Below, in pieces: positions 27,325 through 36,043 of a stretch of 64,000 bases of DNA. Every line of letters starts with the position of its first letter. Position 1 is the stretch's first letter. The stretch lies in assembly GCA_051879315.1 (NCBI GenBank), contig JBJELW010000017.1, positions 55,660 to 119,659 of the forward strand. The letters run 5' to 3'. This DNA is from Roseburia_C sp051879315. Its GTDB lineage: Bacteria > Bacillota > Clostridia > Lachnospirales > Lachnospiraceae. Both the position numbers and the translations under genes were made by a program. Under the pieces are notes generated by a model that had not been told where the DNA came from, ran no database searches, and saw only the letters and a list, made by a program, of their open reading frames with translations.

Positions 27325-27792
27325 ATGTATCAGAAAAAAAGAACCGAATATGAATCTACCAAATCCACGGCATACACTTTTCTACCCATGGGAATCATTG
27401 GGTTGGTACTCTCTGTTCTGGTGATAACCGACGTAATTAAGCTGCCCATAAACCAGACTACCAAGGTGGAAATGTGTGTAGTGCTGTCTATCCTGTTTGT
27501 TATTTTTATCATCATTGGAATCTGGCACTTACGGGCGCTGAAAGGTTTATCTCATGAAGCGGATGCAGATGAAAAAAGAACCGCCGACATTCGTCGATGG
27601 TTTCTGGAAAATTATTCCTCTGAAAAAATCGACCGGGTATGTATGATTTCCGATGATCTTTCAGAGGAACAAAGTTATTTTAAACGATATGAATATATGA
27701 AACAGGAACTTTCCATGGGATTTCCGGAGCTTCCCGAGGAATATGCCGAATATCTGCTGGAGGAACTTTACAACGAAATTTATCAGGGCTGA
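27325..27792 (+). CDS. Hypothetical two-helix membrane protein
   Basis: A 155-aa protein I do not recognise. It has two hydrophobic helices (about residues 18-36 FLPMGIIGLVLSVLVITDVI and 48-69 VVLSILFVIFIIIGIWHL), then a charged cytoplasmic domain with RRWFLENYSSEKIDR and LSMGFPELPEEYAEYLLEEL. GAGAGGGAG precedes the ATG. It is one of three plus-strand genes, divergent from rlmH and convergent with the TPR-protein gene, overlapping it by 10 bp. Small proteins of this form occur in Lachnospiraceae without assigned function; that is from memory and unverified. Confidence 0.75.
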   Translation: MYQKKRTEYESTKSTAYTFLPMGIIGLVLSVLVITDVIKLPINQTTKVEMCVVLSILFVIFIIIGIWHLRALKGLSHEADADEKRTADIRRWFLENYSSEKIDRVCMISDDLSEEQSYFKRYEYMKQELSMGFPELPEEYAEYLLEELYNEIYQG

Positions 27793-28928
27793 TAAATGTA
27801 ATTATATCTGGCCACCGGACTGCTTATTCCCTGCTCACTTACCACAAGTATCGAAAGAATATTATTTCCTTCCGGCAGTTCCAGCGGTTCCGTATACTGA
27901 TCGGAGGCAGTCGTGGGATTGGTTCCATCCCAGGTGTAATAAGCTTTGGCCCCATCCGGCACATGAACGGTAACGGACACAGCTTCTGTGTAGGTTCCTG
28001 CCGACGGAGTCACTGTTGCCATATCAGGAGCAGTGAATTTGATGACATATTTTTCCTTTTCCACCTCACTGAAAATTCCCCGTTCATCACAGGCAACGGC
28101 ACTTATGGTGTAGCTTCCCTCATCTTCCAGACTGATTGAATTCGTGTAGGGCACCCCGTTTTCTATGGGATCACTGCCATCCATGGTATAATAAATGGTT
28201 GTTCCATTTCCGGCAGAAATGTGGATTTCCAGCGTATCTTCATACTCTCCACCCTGTGGGTCAAAGACTGGCTCCGACAGGATATAGGCAGAGAAAAGTT
28301 CTTTAACCGCCTCATCTGTGGCTGACTGATACAGCGATACAATGTCATCATATCTCTTTTGCTTTTCATACAGTTCGATCAAAAGCTGATAAGCTTCTTT
28401 ATTGGAAGAATCATTCATGATAATCTGTAATAGCGGCGCTTCTGCTGCCTGATAGTTTTCACGCGTATAATAAATCTTTGCCAATTCATACAAGGCGTCT
28501 GTATTGTCCGGCTCTAAATCCAATGCTTTTTCAAAATATTGGATTGCCTTCGTATAATTGCGTTGGTCAGCATATGCAACCGCCTTATCAAACTGATAAG
28601 AAAAGGAATTGCTTTGTTTCGTGCGAACAACCACGAAAACAACAATTGCAGCAAGTACCAGTACCACTGCAAAGATTCCTGTCAAAATCCATGGCTTTTT
28701 GTTTTTCTTTTTTCCGGTACCTTTTTTTTCCTTTTTGGCCACAGAAATCTGTTCTTCGGAGGACTTGGTCTGCTTATTTTGTAATGGCATTTCTTCTTCT
28801 TCCAACAAAGCCTTGAGATAATCGTCGTCCAGTTCATTGTAATCCGGAACAATCTGGGCTTCTTTTCCACATACGGAACAATATACGCAGCCAACCTTAA
28901 GCTCTGCACCGCAATTTGCACATTTCAT
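27783..28928 (-). CDS. Zinc-ribbon TPR membrane protein with chitobiase-like C-terminal repeats
   Basis: A 381-aa mosaic protein. Residues 3-23 form a zinc ribbon (CANCGAELKVGCVYCSVCGK). A Lys-rich stretch precedes one membrane helix (ILTGIFAVVLVLAAIVVFVV, about 81-100). Tetratricopeptide repeats follow (RNYTKAIQYFEKALDLEPDN and successors), then two beta-sandwich CHB_HEX_C-type units with YYTMDGSDPI and YYTWDGTNPTT. The zinc ribbon would be cytoplasmic and the TPR and beta domains outside. Function is unknown. AGGAG lies 6 nt upstream. It follows folD by 9 bp and converges on the 27325 gene. Confidence 0.82.
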   Translation of the reverse strand: MKCANCGAELKVGCVYCSVCGKEAQIVPDYNELDDDYLKALLEEEEMPLQNKQTKSSEEQISVAKKEKKGTGKKKNKKPWILTGIFAVVLVLAAIVVFVVVRTKQSNSFSYQFDKAVAYADQRNYTKAIQYFEKALDLEPDNTDALYELAKIYYTRENYQAAEAPLLQIIMNDSSNKEAYQLLIELYEKQKRYDDIVSLYQSATDEAVKELFSAYILSEPVFDPQGGEYEDTLEIHISAGNGTTIYYTMDGSDPIENGVPYTNSISLEDEGSYTISAVACDERGIFSEVEKEKYVIKFTAPDMATVTPSAGTYTEAVSVTVHVPDGAKAYYTWDGTNPTTASDQYTEPLELPEGNNILSILVVSEQGISSPVARYNYIYQP

Positions 28929-28937
28929 ACGTTTCTC

Positions 28938-29777
28938 CTATCTTTCCATGGATTCCACACAATTGTTCATGAGCATTGCAATGGTCATAGGTCCCACACC
29001 ACCCGGAACCGGGGTGATTGCAGAGGCAATCGCTTCCACTTCTTTATACTTTACATCTCCGCACAGTTTATTATTTTCATCTCTGTGCATTCCCACATCA
29101 ATAACCACGGCACCTTCCTTAACATAGGATGCATCCACAAATTCTTTTTTGCCGATGGCAACTATGAGAATATCTGCCTGTTTGCAGATCTCCTGAAGAT
29201 TCTTTGTCCGGGAATGGGTTACGGTGACAGTAGCATTCTCCCGGAGCATCAGTGCTGCCATAGGTTTTCCTACAATATTGCTTCGCCCCATCACTACGCA
29301 GTGTTTGCCTTCGATTGAAATTCCGGAACGTTTTAACAACTGGATAACGCCGGCCGGTGTACAGGATACGTAACCGGGCTGGCCTATGATAAGTGCTCCG
29401 ACATTTTCCGAATGGAAACCATCCACGTCCTTTAAAGGATCAATTGCTTTAATCACCGCATTCTCATCAATATGTGAAGGTAAAGGCAACTGAACTAAAA
29501 TCCCCTTTACCTGTTCTTTGGAGTTCAGATCCCGGATCAAATCCAGGAGTTCCTGCTGGGAAGTGCGTTCCGGGAGCTCGTAAGACAAAGATTCGATTCC
29601 AATGTATTCACAGGCACGTTTTTTATTTCTGACATACACGCAGGAAGCCGGATCCTCTCCCACCTGAACTACCGCCAACGCTCCCGTGATTCCCCGATCT
29701 TTCAGCCGTGCAACCTTCTCTTTTAATTCATCTTTAATCTCTGTTGAGATTTTTTTTCCATCAATAATAAATGCCAT
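28938..29777 (-). CDS. folD: Methylenetetrahydrofolate dehydrogenase / methenyltetrahydrofolate cyclohydrolase
   Basis: A 279-aa bifunctional enzyme interconverting 5,10-methylene-, methenyl- and 10-formyl-tetrahydrofolate with NADP. The catalytic region YVRNKKRACEYIGIES contains the expected Lys, and the Rossmann half shows CVVMGRSNIVGKPMAALMLR and ITPVPGGVGPMTIAML. AGGAGG lies 5 nt upstream. It lies 9 bp downstream of fhs, so two successive one-carbon steps are co-encoded. Confidence 0.97.
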   Translation of the reverse strand: MAFIIDGKKISTEIKDELKEKVARLKDRGITGALAVVQVGEDPASCVYVRNKKRACEYIGIESLSYELPERTSQQELLDLIRDLNSKEQVKGILVQLPLPSHIDENAVIKAIDPLKDVDGFHSENVGALIIGQPGYVSCTPAGVIQLLKRSGISIEGKHCVVMGRSNIVGKPMAALMLRENATVTVTHSRTKNLQEICKQADILIVAIGKKEFVDASYVKEGAVVIDVGMHRDENNKLCGDVKYKEVEAIASAITPVPGGVGPMTIAMLMNNCVESMER

Positions 29778-29786
29778 AAAATCCTC

Positions 29787-31457
29787 CTAAAATAATCCGG
29801 TAATTACACCATCATCTGTCACATCAATATTATTGGCTGCCGGAACCTTCGGAAGACCCGGCATAGTCATGATTGATCCGGTAATGGCAACCACGAAGCC
29901 GGCGCCTGCAGATACATACATCTCGCGGACATTCAGGGTAAAATGTTCCGGACGTCCCAACTTCTTCGGGTCGTCAGAAAGAGAGTACTGGGTCTTTGCC
30001 ATACATACCGGATAATCACTCATGCCCAGCTCCTCAATATGCTTTAACTCTTTTAAGGCTGCAGGGGCATAGGTTACGTCGTCTGCGCCGTAGATTTCCT
30101 TTGCGATTTTTGAAATCTTATCCCGGATGGACAATTCATCCTCATAAAGCACATGAAAATCGGAAGTTTTGTTTTCGAGGGTATTCAGCACCTGTTTTGC
30201 CAGTGCCAGACCACCTTCGCCACCTTTTGCCCATACTTCAGACAAAGCGAAATCACAACCCCGGTCACGACAGAACTTCTCCACAAAGTTAACTTCTTCG
30301 GGAGTATCTGTCACGAAAGAGTTTAAGGTTACCACCACAGGCACACCGAATTTTTGAAGATTTTCGATATGTTTCTCCAGATTAACGATACCCTTTCGCA
30401 ATGCATCCATATTTTCAACAGAAAGATCTGCTTTCGCAACACCTCCGTTGTATTTCAAAGCACGAATGGTTGCGACTAAAACCACGGCATCCGGGTGTAA
30501 TCCGGCTTTCCGACACTTGATATCAAAGAATTTTTCCGCACCAAGATCAGCGCCGAATCCCGCCTCAGTAATTGCAATGTCGCCCAGCTTCAAGGCTGTC
30601 TTTGTGGCGCGTACACTGTTACAGCCATGGGCAATATTGGCAAAAGGTCCACCATGTACAATGGCAGGATTATGCTCTAAGGTCTGGATCATATTGGGCT
30701 TCAGTGCATCTTTTAGCAATGCGGCCATGGAACCGGTGGCGTGCAGATCATCTGCTGTCACAGGTTTTCCGTCAAATGTATAAGCCACGATGATCTTTCC
30801 CAGACGTTTCTTTAAATCCTGCATATCATCTGCAAGACAAAGGATTGCCATAATCTCAGATGCGACGGTGATAATGAAGTGATCCTCGCGAACCATTCCA
30901 TCCATCTTACTTCCCAGTCCTACAACAATATTGCGAAGAACGCGGTCGTTCATATCCAGACATCTCTTCCATACAATCTGTCTTGGGTCGATTCCCAGTT
31001 CATTTCCCTGCTGAATGTGATTATCCAACAGAGCGGCCAACAGATTGTTTGCAGATGTTATAGCATGAAAATCTCCGGTAAAATGAAGATTCAGATCCTC
31101 CATGGGGACCACCTGCGCATATCCGCCACCGGCAGCTCCGCCCTTAATACCGAAGCAGGGCCCTAAAGAAGGCTCACGGAGAGCCAAAACAGTTTTTTTG
31201 CCAAGTTTTGACAGGGCTTCGCCCAAACCAATGCTGGTTGTGGTTTTGCCTTCACCGGCAGGTGTAGGATTGATAGCAGTTACTAAAACAAGCTTTCCGT
31301 CCGGACGGTCTTTGATGCTATCCCACAAATCGTCAGTCAGCTTTGCTTTATATTTACCATACATTTCTAATTGATCTTCGGTAATATCCAGTTTTGCTGC
31401 AACCTCCCGGATATGTACCAGTTCTGCTTCCTGTGCAATTTCAATATCTGTTTTCAT
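29787..31457 (-). CDS. fhs: Formate-tetrahydrofolate ligase
   Basis: A 556-aa enzyme activating formate with ATP to 10-formyl-THF. The P-loop TPAGEGKTTTSIGLGEALSK (about residue 65) and LREPSLGPCFGIKGGAAGGG are family signatures; the length is canonical. It supports purine and serine/glycine metabolism, and acetogenesis only where the rest of that pathway exists, which is not visible here. ATG 31457 has AGGAGG 10 nt upstream, better than a TTG at 31463. It lies between ftsK and folD. Confidence 0.97.
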   Translation of the reverse strand: MKTDIEIAQEAELVHIREVAAKLDITEDQLEMYGKYKAKLTDDLWDSIKDRPDGKLVLVTAINPTPAGEGKTTTSIGLGEALSKLGKKTVLALREPSLGPCFGIKGGAAGGGYAQVVPMEDLNLHFTGDFHAITSANNLLAALLDNHIQQGNELGIDPRQIVWKRCLDMNDRVLRNIVVGLGSKMDGMVREDHFIITVASEIMAILCLADDMQDLKKRLGKIIVAYTFDGKPVTADDLHATGSMAALLKDALKPNMIQTLEHNPAIVHGGPFANIAHGCNSVRATKTALKLGDIAITEAGFGADLGAEKFFDIKCRKAGLHPDAVVLVATIRALKYNGGVAKADLSVENMDALRKGIVNLEKHIENLQKFGVPVVVTLNSFVTDTPEEVNFVEKFCRDRGCDFALSEVWAKGGEGGLALAKQVLNTLENKTSDFHVLYEDELSIRDKISKIAKEIYGADDVTYAPAALKELKHIEELGMSDYPVCMAKTQYSLSDDPKKLGRPEHFTLNVREMYVSAGAGFVVAITGSIMTMPGLPKVPAANNIDVTDDGVITGLF

Positions 31458-31471
31458 AAACAATGTTCCTC

Positions 31472-34051
31472 CTATAAATATTCTTCAATATATTGCTGAA
31501 GCTGCTCCTCTGACATAAGAATCTGGCGGGGTTTCGTGCCCTCCTCCGGCCCTACAACGCCAGCTTCTTCCAACTGATCCATGATACGGGCAGCCCGGTT
31601 AAACCCAACTTTGAAATACCGCTGGATCATTCCTATGGATCCTTTCTCCTTGTCAATCAAAAGCTTTGCAGCTTCCACAAAATGCTCATCCCGCTCATCA
31701 GCGCTGTCACTGCGGTTGTCCGACGAACTGCCCTGCACTGCAATGGAGTTCACTTTATCCTGAATCTCCTGATTGTAGTCAGAATCCTCATTGTGATTTT
31801 TTAGGAAATCCACCACATCGGCCACTTCCTTATCCGATACAAAGGCTCCCTGCACCCGGAGAGGTTTCTGCAGATTCTGGGGATAATAAAGCATATCACC
31901 CTTACCCAGCAACTTCTCTGCACCATTGGCATCAAGAATCGTGCGGGAATCTACCCCGGAAGTTACGGCAAAGGCAATGCGGGAAGGCATATTGGCCTTG
32001 ATTAATCCGGTGATGACATTTACAGAAGGCCGCTGGGTCGCAATGACCAGATGGATACCACAGGCCCTCGCCAACTGAGCCAGACGGCAAATAGCATCTT
32101 CCACGTCTGATGGTGCCACCATCATCAAATCTGCCAGCTCGTCCACAATAATTACGATCTGGGGCAATTTTACCGGCTTCGTATCATCAGGAATATCTGA
32201 AATGGCTTCCACTTTTTGATTGTATCCCTTTAAGTCACGGACTCCGTATTCTGCAAACTTCTGATAACGTTCTGTCATCTCTGCCACTGCCCAGTTTAAA
32301 GCACCGGCTGCCTTTTTCGGATCTGTTACCACAGGTATCATCAGGTGGGGAATTCCGTTATATACACTGAGTTCCACCACTTTAGGATCAACCATAATCA
32401 ACTTCACATCCTCTGGCGAGGCGCGATAAATAATACTCATGATAATGGTGTTGATGCAGACTGATTTTCCGGATCCCGTAGCACCGGCAATCAACAGATG
32501 AGGCATTTTGGCAATATCCGCAATCATAACCCTTCCGGCAATATCTTTTCCCACTGCAAAAGCGATTGCCGATGGATTTGCACGGAACTCTTCGGACTCC
32601 ACCAGTTCTCTGAAAAGTACGGGGACGCTTTGCTTATTTGGCACCTCAATACCAATGGCTGCCTTTCCGGGAATCGGTGCTTCGATTCGAATATCTGCTG
32701 CGGCAAGGTTTAGCTTTATATCATCGGCCAGACTAACGATTTTGCTGACCTTAACCCCCATCTCCGGTTGAAACTCGTAGCGTGTTACGGAAGGCCCCCG
32801 GTTGATGGCGGTGATGGTGATGTTGACCCCGAAATTCTTTAAAGTTTCCTTTAATTTTTCGGCTGTTTGATTCAGGTGCGCGCTGTCATCTCCCCCGTGG
32901 GACCGGTCTGCCTGCTTTAACAATGTCACAGGAGGAAATACGTATTGTTTCTTATTTTGTTTCGTCTGTTCCACCTGGGAATCTACTTCTGCAATTTCCT
33001 GATTAATTTCTTCTTCTGATCGTTTTTTTGACAGAGATTCTTCTTTTCTCTGCGTTATCTCCACATCCGCAGGTTCAAGTGGAACCGCAGATGATCTATT
33101 CCCGGTTTCAGCAATAACAGTAGCTTCTTCCGCCAGTTCCCGAATACTTTTTGACTTGGAAGTTATGGGAGTTACCTGCAAACTTTTCTCTGACCTGACT
33201 GCAGAGGCATCCTCTGCTTCCAGGGATACCAGCGGAACCCGCCGGCTCTGTTCCACCATGGGAAGTTTCTCCCCTTCCGGGACCTTGATTTCATTGACCT
33301 CATCGGAAACTGCAGAGTTTCGACCCGGATCCGGCAATTTTGTGTCGTGGGCCACTCCTGTCACCACACGTTCCATTCGTCTTCTTGCCTGTTGTTTATT
33401 CCGCTCCTCCCTGCGCTGCAAATGAGCGGAACGCATTCGTTTTCCCTCATCCTTGGCAGTAGAATAGATTGCTTTGCCACCTTTTTTAACCGGGCTGATG
33501 GCAGACCGTTCCGTAATCAGGACTACGGATATGATCAGAACCGCAGCGTCGATGACATAAGCTCCAATTACGCCAAACCAGCCACAGAGAAAATGTTCTA
33601 AAAGGCCGCCAATCCATCCGCCCCCGCTTTTATTTTTCATACTATAGGAAAATGCAGACAAGGCAGTGGCCTCTTTATCAGTATCTGCAAACATTTGCGC
33701 CAGCATACAAACAAAAACTACAAACAAAATAAATGCAATGATTTTTACCGTCGCAACATGATTTTCCCGGTTGGATAAAGCAAAAACCGTACCCACAAAA
33801 AGTAAAACCGGAAAAATATACGCAGCAACACCCATGACCCCAAAGAAGAAGGAGCTGACAGCACCTCCCACAATTCCACCAAAGCCAAAGTTTGCGATGA
33901 AAAGTATAATACAAAGGGCCAGCATCAGCCACAAAACAATTTCATTGCGGAAGGACTGACGTTTTTGTTCCTGTTCCTGCAGTTCTTTCTTGGTAGGTTT
34001 GCGCCTTATATATGTACGCTTTTTTGAATTGTTCGTTTTATTCGTTTCCAT
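31472..34051 (-). CDS. DNA translocase FtsK/SpoIIIE
   Basis: An 859-aa motor. A basic N-terminus (NSKKRTYIRRKPTKKELQEQ) leads to about four membrane helices (residues ~35-175), then a charged linker (to about 385), the RecA-like motor with LLIAGATGSGKSVCINTIIM (Walker A, about 522) and VIIVDELADLMM (Walker B), and a C-terminal winged-helix gamma domain near 790-855 (LIDKEKGSIGMIQRYFKVGF). It pumps chromosomal DNA through the septum at division or into the forespore. It is the only FtsK-like gene in the window. Adjacent tepA is also linked to spoIIIE in Bacillus. Confidence 0.95.
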   Translation of the reverse strand: METNKTNNSKKRTYIRRKPTKKELQEQEQKRQSFRNEIVLWLMLALCIILFIANFGFGGIVGGAVSSFFFGVMGVAAYIFPVLLFVGTVFALSNRENHVATVKIIAFILFVVFVCMLAQMFADTDKEATALSAFSYSMKNKSGGGWIGGLLEHFLCGWFGVIGAYVIDAAVLIISVVLITERSAISPVKKGGKAIYSTAKDEGKRMRSAHLQRREERNKQQARRRMERVVTGVAHDTKLPDPGRNSAVSDEVNEIKVPEGEKLPMVEQSRRVPLVSLEAEDASAVRSEKSLQVTPITSKSKSIRELAEEATVIAETGNRSSAVPLEPADVEITQRKEESLSKKRSEEEINQEIAEVDSQVEQTKQNKKQYVFPPVTLLKQADRSHGGDDSAHLNQTAEKLKETLKNFGVNITITAINRGPSVTRYEFQPEMGVKVSKIVSLADDIKLNLAAADIRIEAPIPGKAAIGIEVPNKQSVPVLFRELVESEEFRANPSAIAFAVGKDIAGRVMIADIAKMPHLLIAGATGSGKSVCINTIIMSIIYRASPEDVKLIMVDPKVVELSVYNGIPHLMIPVVTDPKKAAGALNWAVAEMTERYQKFAEYGVRDLKGYNQKVEAISDIPDDTKPVKLPQIVIIVDELADLMMVAPSDVEDAICRLAQLARACGIHLVIATQRPSVNVITGLIKANMPSRIAFAVTSGVDSRTILDANGAEKLLGKGDMLYYPQNLQKPLRVQGAFVSDKEVADVVDFLKNHNEDSDYNQEIQDKVNSIAVQGSSSDNRSDSADERDEHFVEAAKLLIDKEKGSIGMIQRYFKVGFNRAARIMDQLEEAGVVGPEEGTKPRQILMSEEQLQQYIEEYL

Positions 34052-34069
34052 CTACTCACTCCAGATCTC

Positions 34070-34945
34070 TTATGCCAGATAAAAATATGCGCCCACGGAA
34101 AACAAACCAATCAGAAGACAATAAACGGAAAAAATTGTAAATTTTTTCTTGCGGACAACCACCAGCATGGTCTTGATACAAATATATCCAACCACCATGG
34201 CCACCAGAGTCCCGACAATATAATTAATGATCTCCGCTGTCTGCAGTGCCGCAAAATCCACATCCTTGATCTCAAAAACTAATGCTCCCAATATAGCAGG
34301 TATGGACATGATGAAGGAATATTTTACGGCAAATTTCCGATTCATGCCGCTGAGAAGACAGGCTGTGATGGTGGTTCCGGATCTGGAAAGTCCCGGAAGT
34401 GTAGCCACACCCTGGCAGATTCCAACAGCAAAAGCATTGGTATACGTGGTGGTTTTAGGTGTTTTTCCTCCATCCTTCACCCGATCGGAAATGAAAAGCA
34501 ATACACTTGTTATAATGAGACAGATTCCCGGAATGATCAGAAGCTGCTCAGCAGCTTCCACAAGGTCTGATGCTACAATCCCGATGATGCCGGTAGGAAT
34601 CGTAGATACAATGACCAGCATGACAAATTTGCGGTAACTGTTGTTTACCAGTTTGCGATATGCATTTGACTCTTTGTGCACCTTATTTCCAATAAATATA
34701 ACTACATTTATAAAGGCATCCCGGATGATGGCACACCCTTCTTTGATCATTTTCCAGATATCCTTATAGTATACAGCAAATACTGCGATTAAAGTTCCGA
34801 TATGAAGCAGAATGTCAAAAAACATTCCACCAGTGTTCACATCAAAAAATTGTTTGAAAAGACATAGATGACCGGAACTGCTAACCGGCAGAAACTCTGT
34901 CAATCCCTGTATGATTCCCATTATAATTGCATCTAATAATGACAT
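34070..34945 (-). CDS. uppP: Undecaprenyl-diphosphatase UppP (BacA family)
   Basis: About 291 aa with about eight membrane helices. It dephosphorylates undecaprenyl diphosphate to recycle the lipid carrier and can confer bacitracin resistance. Signatures are QGLTEFLPVSSSGHL near the N-terminus and LPGLSRSGTTITACLLSGM. ATG 34945 has GGAGG 5 nt upstream; the ATG at 34966 has none. A promoter candidate lies at 35046-35074, and ftsK follows by 18 bp. Confidence 0.95.
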   Translation of the reverse strand: MSLLDAIIMGIIQGLTEFLPVSSSGHLCLFKQFFDVNTGGMFFDILLHIGTLIAVFAVYYKDIWKMIKEGCAIIRDAFINVVIFIGNKVHKESNAYRKLVNNSYRKFVMLVIVSTIPTGIIGIVASDLVEAAEQLLIIPGICLIITSVLLFISDRVKDGGKTPKTTTYTNAFAVGICQGVATLPGLSRSGTTITACLLSGMNRKFAVKYSFIMSIPAILGALVFEIKDVDFAALQTAEIINYIVGTLVAMVVGYICIKTMLVVVRKKKFTIFSVYCLLIGLFSVGAYFYLA

Positions 34946-35045
34946 GACTGCCTCCTTCTTCGCCATGACCTCTCTTGCAGGTCCTGTGCGCCGAATTCAT
35001 ATCAGCTTTCTTACTAAATCGAATCTGCGCGCATATTCTCATAGG

Positions 35046-35074
35046 AGTATAGCATATTTTGAAACAGTTGTCAT
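35046..35074 (-). promoter_or_regulatory. Candidate sigma-A promoter of uppP-ftsK-fhs-folD-TPR unit
   Basis: On the minus strand ATGACA (35069-35074) and TATACT (35046-35051) are separated by 17 nt. The -10 is 5 of 6 to consensus. The uppP start is about 100 nt downstream. Confidence 0.6.
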
Positions 35075-35113
35075 TATTCGAAGCAAAAAATTAAAACATC
35101 CAGGCGTGAGACA

Positions 35114-35884
35114 TCATGCCAGTTCATTTTTTTTGGCCTGAATGATCTCATGAAGTTTTTCCACTGCCTGCTGAATTCCACCCACAGCATCAATGAGGCC
35201 TTCCTCCACTGCCTGTTCTCCGATAAGGATAGTTCCAAGATCATTTGACAGCATAGAGGTATTCATCATCATAGTTTCCAGACGTTCTTTTTTCGCCCGG
35301 CTGTGGCTGGCAATAAAATTTAAAATCCGGTTTTGCATCTGGCGGAAATAGTCATAAGTGGCAGGTGCACCAATCACGGTTCCATTCATGCGGACCGGGT
35401 GGATCACCATGGTTCCGGATGGTACAATGAACGAATAATCTGTGGACACCGCCAGAGGGACACCGATGGAGTGACTTCCACCCAAAACCAATGATACGGT
35501 AGGAAGACTTAAAGATGCAATCATCTCGGCAATAGCCAGTCCGGACTCCACATCTCCGCCAACGGTATTCAGAATGACGAGTACCCCGTCAATTTTGGCG
35601 GAATCTTCAATCTCTGCCAGCTTCGGCAGTACATGCTCATATTTTGTGGTTTTTGATGTGGACGGCAGACATTCATGTCCTTCTATTTCTCCGATGATGG
35701 ACAGTAGATGAATTTTATGGTTCCACTTGCTTTCTTCCAGGGTCATTTGTCCGATTTCACGGATCAGCTCCTGTGCCTTTTTGTCTTTATCAAGCTGTTT
35801 GCCCTCTCTCTTTTCTGAAGTTGTATCCTCTGTTTCCTTATTTTCTTCCGTATACTCCGTCTGCCCGGTTCTGCTATTTTCCAT
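35114..35884 (-). CDS. tepA: ClpP-like serine protease TepA/YmfB family
   Basis: A 256-aa cytoplasmic protein of the ClpP/crotonase superfamily, TepA branch. An acidic, variable N-terminal 40 residues precede HECLPSTSKTTKYEHVLPKL. Oxyanion and catalytic segments are ILNTVGGDVESGLAIAEMIA and LGGSHSIGVPLAVS (expected serine), with MVIHPVRMNG supplying a His. Bacillus TepA has been linked to protein export and to degradation of spore proteins; its role here is inferred. AGGAG lies 7 nt before the ATG. The upstream leader is a repeat element also found before icd. Confidence 0.9.
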   Translation of the reverse strand: MENSRTGQTEYTEENKETEDTTSEKREGKQLDKDKKAQELIREIGQMTLEESKWNHKIHLLSIIGEIEGHECLPSTSKTTKYEHVLPKLAEIEDSAKIDGVLVILNTVGGDVESGLAIAEMIASLSLPTVSLVLGGSHSIGVPLAVSTDYSFIVPSGTMVIHPVRMNGTVIGAPATYDYFRQMQNRILNFIASHSRAKKERLETMMMNTSMLSNDLGTILIGEQAVEEGLIDAVGGIQQAVEKLHEIIQAKKNELA

Positions 35885-35901
35885 GTTTTTGCTCCTATTC
35901 T

Positions 35902-35969
35902 TTTGACACGAGGTGTCACCGCAGGTGACGAAGCCCTTGTGTCGTTTTTCATATTTGACTTGACACTAT
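35902..35969. repeat. Nested-hairpin intergenic repeat, copy A
   Basis: A 68-bp element sharing its two flanking blocks with copy B at 47035-47140. On plus it starts TTTGACACGAGGTGTC and ends CATATTTGACTTGACACTAT. An inner perfect hairpin GTCACC-GCA-GGTGAC sits inside an outer stem GACACGAGG/CCTTGTGTC (one G-T pair), followed on plus by TTTTT. It ends 17 nt upstream of the tepA ATG. Confidence 0.85.
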
Positions 35970-35986
35970 TCTTATCGGTATTTCAC

Positions 35987-36020
35987 AAAAAAAGACAGAT
36001 AAGGAAAACCTTATCCGTCT
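35987..36020 (-). terminator. Intrinsic terminator of glgA
   Basis: On the minus strand AGACGGATAAGG, a TTTT loop, then CCTTATCTGTCT form a 12-bp stem with one mismatch or wobble, followed by seven T. It lies 24 bp downstream of the glgA stop. Confidence 0.92.
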
Positions 36021-36043
36021 TAGTATCTTTTGTTTTTATGATT

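Noticed and set aside
27776..27794. Bidirectional terminator between the 27325 gene and the TPR gene
   Set aside because: The palindrome has only a 2-nt centre and no T-run on either strand.
35080..35122. Terminator after tepA
   Set aside because: A GGCATGA/TCACGCC stem has a mismatch and the T-run is about 8 nt away, too weak to call.
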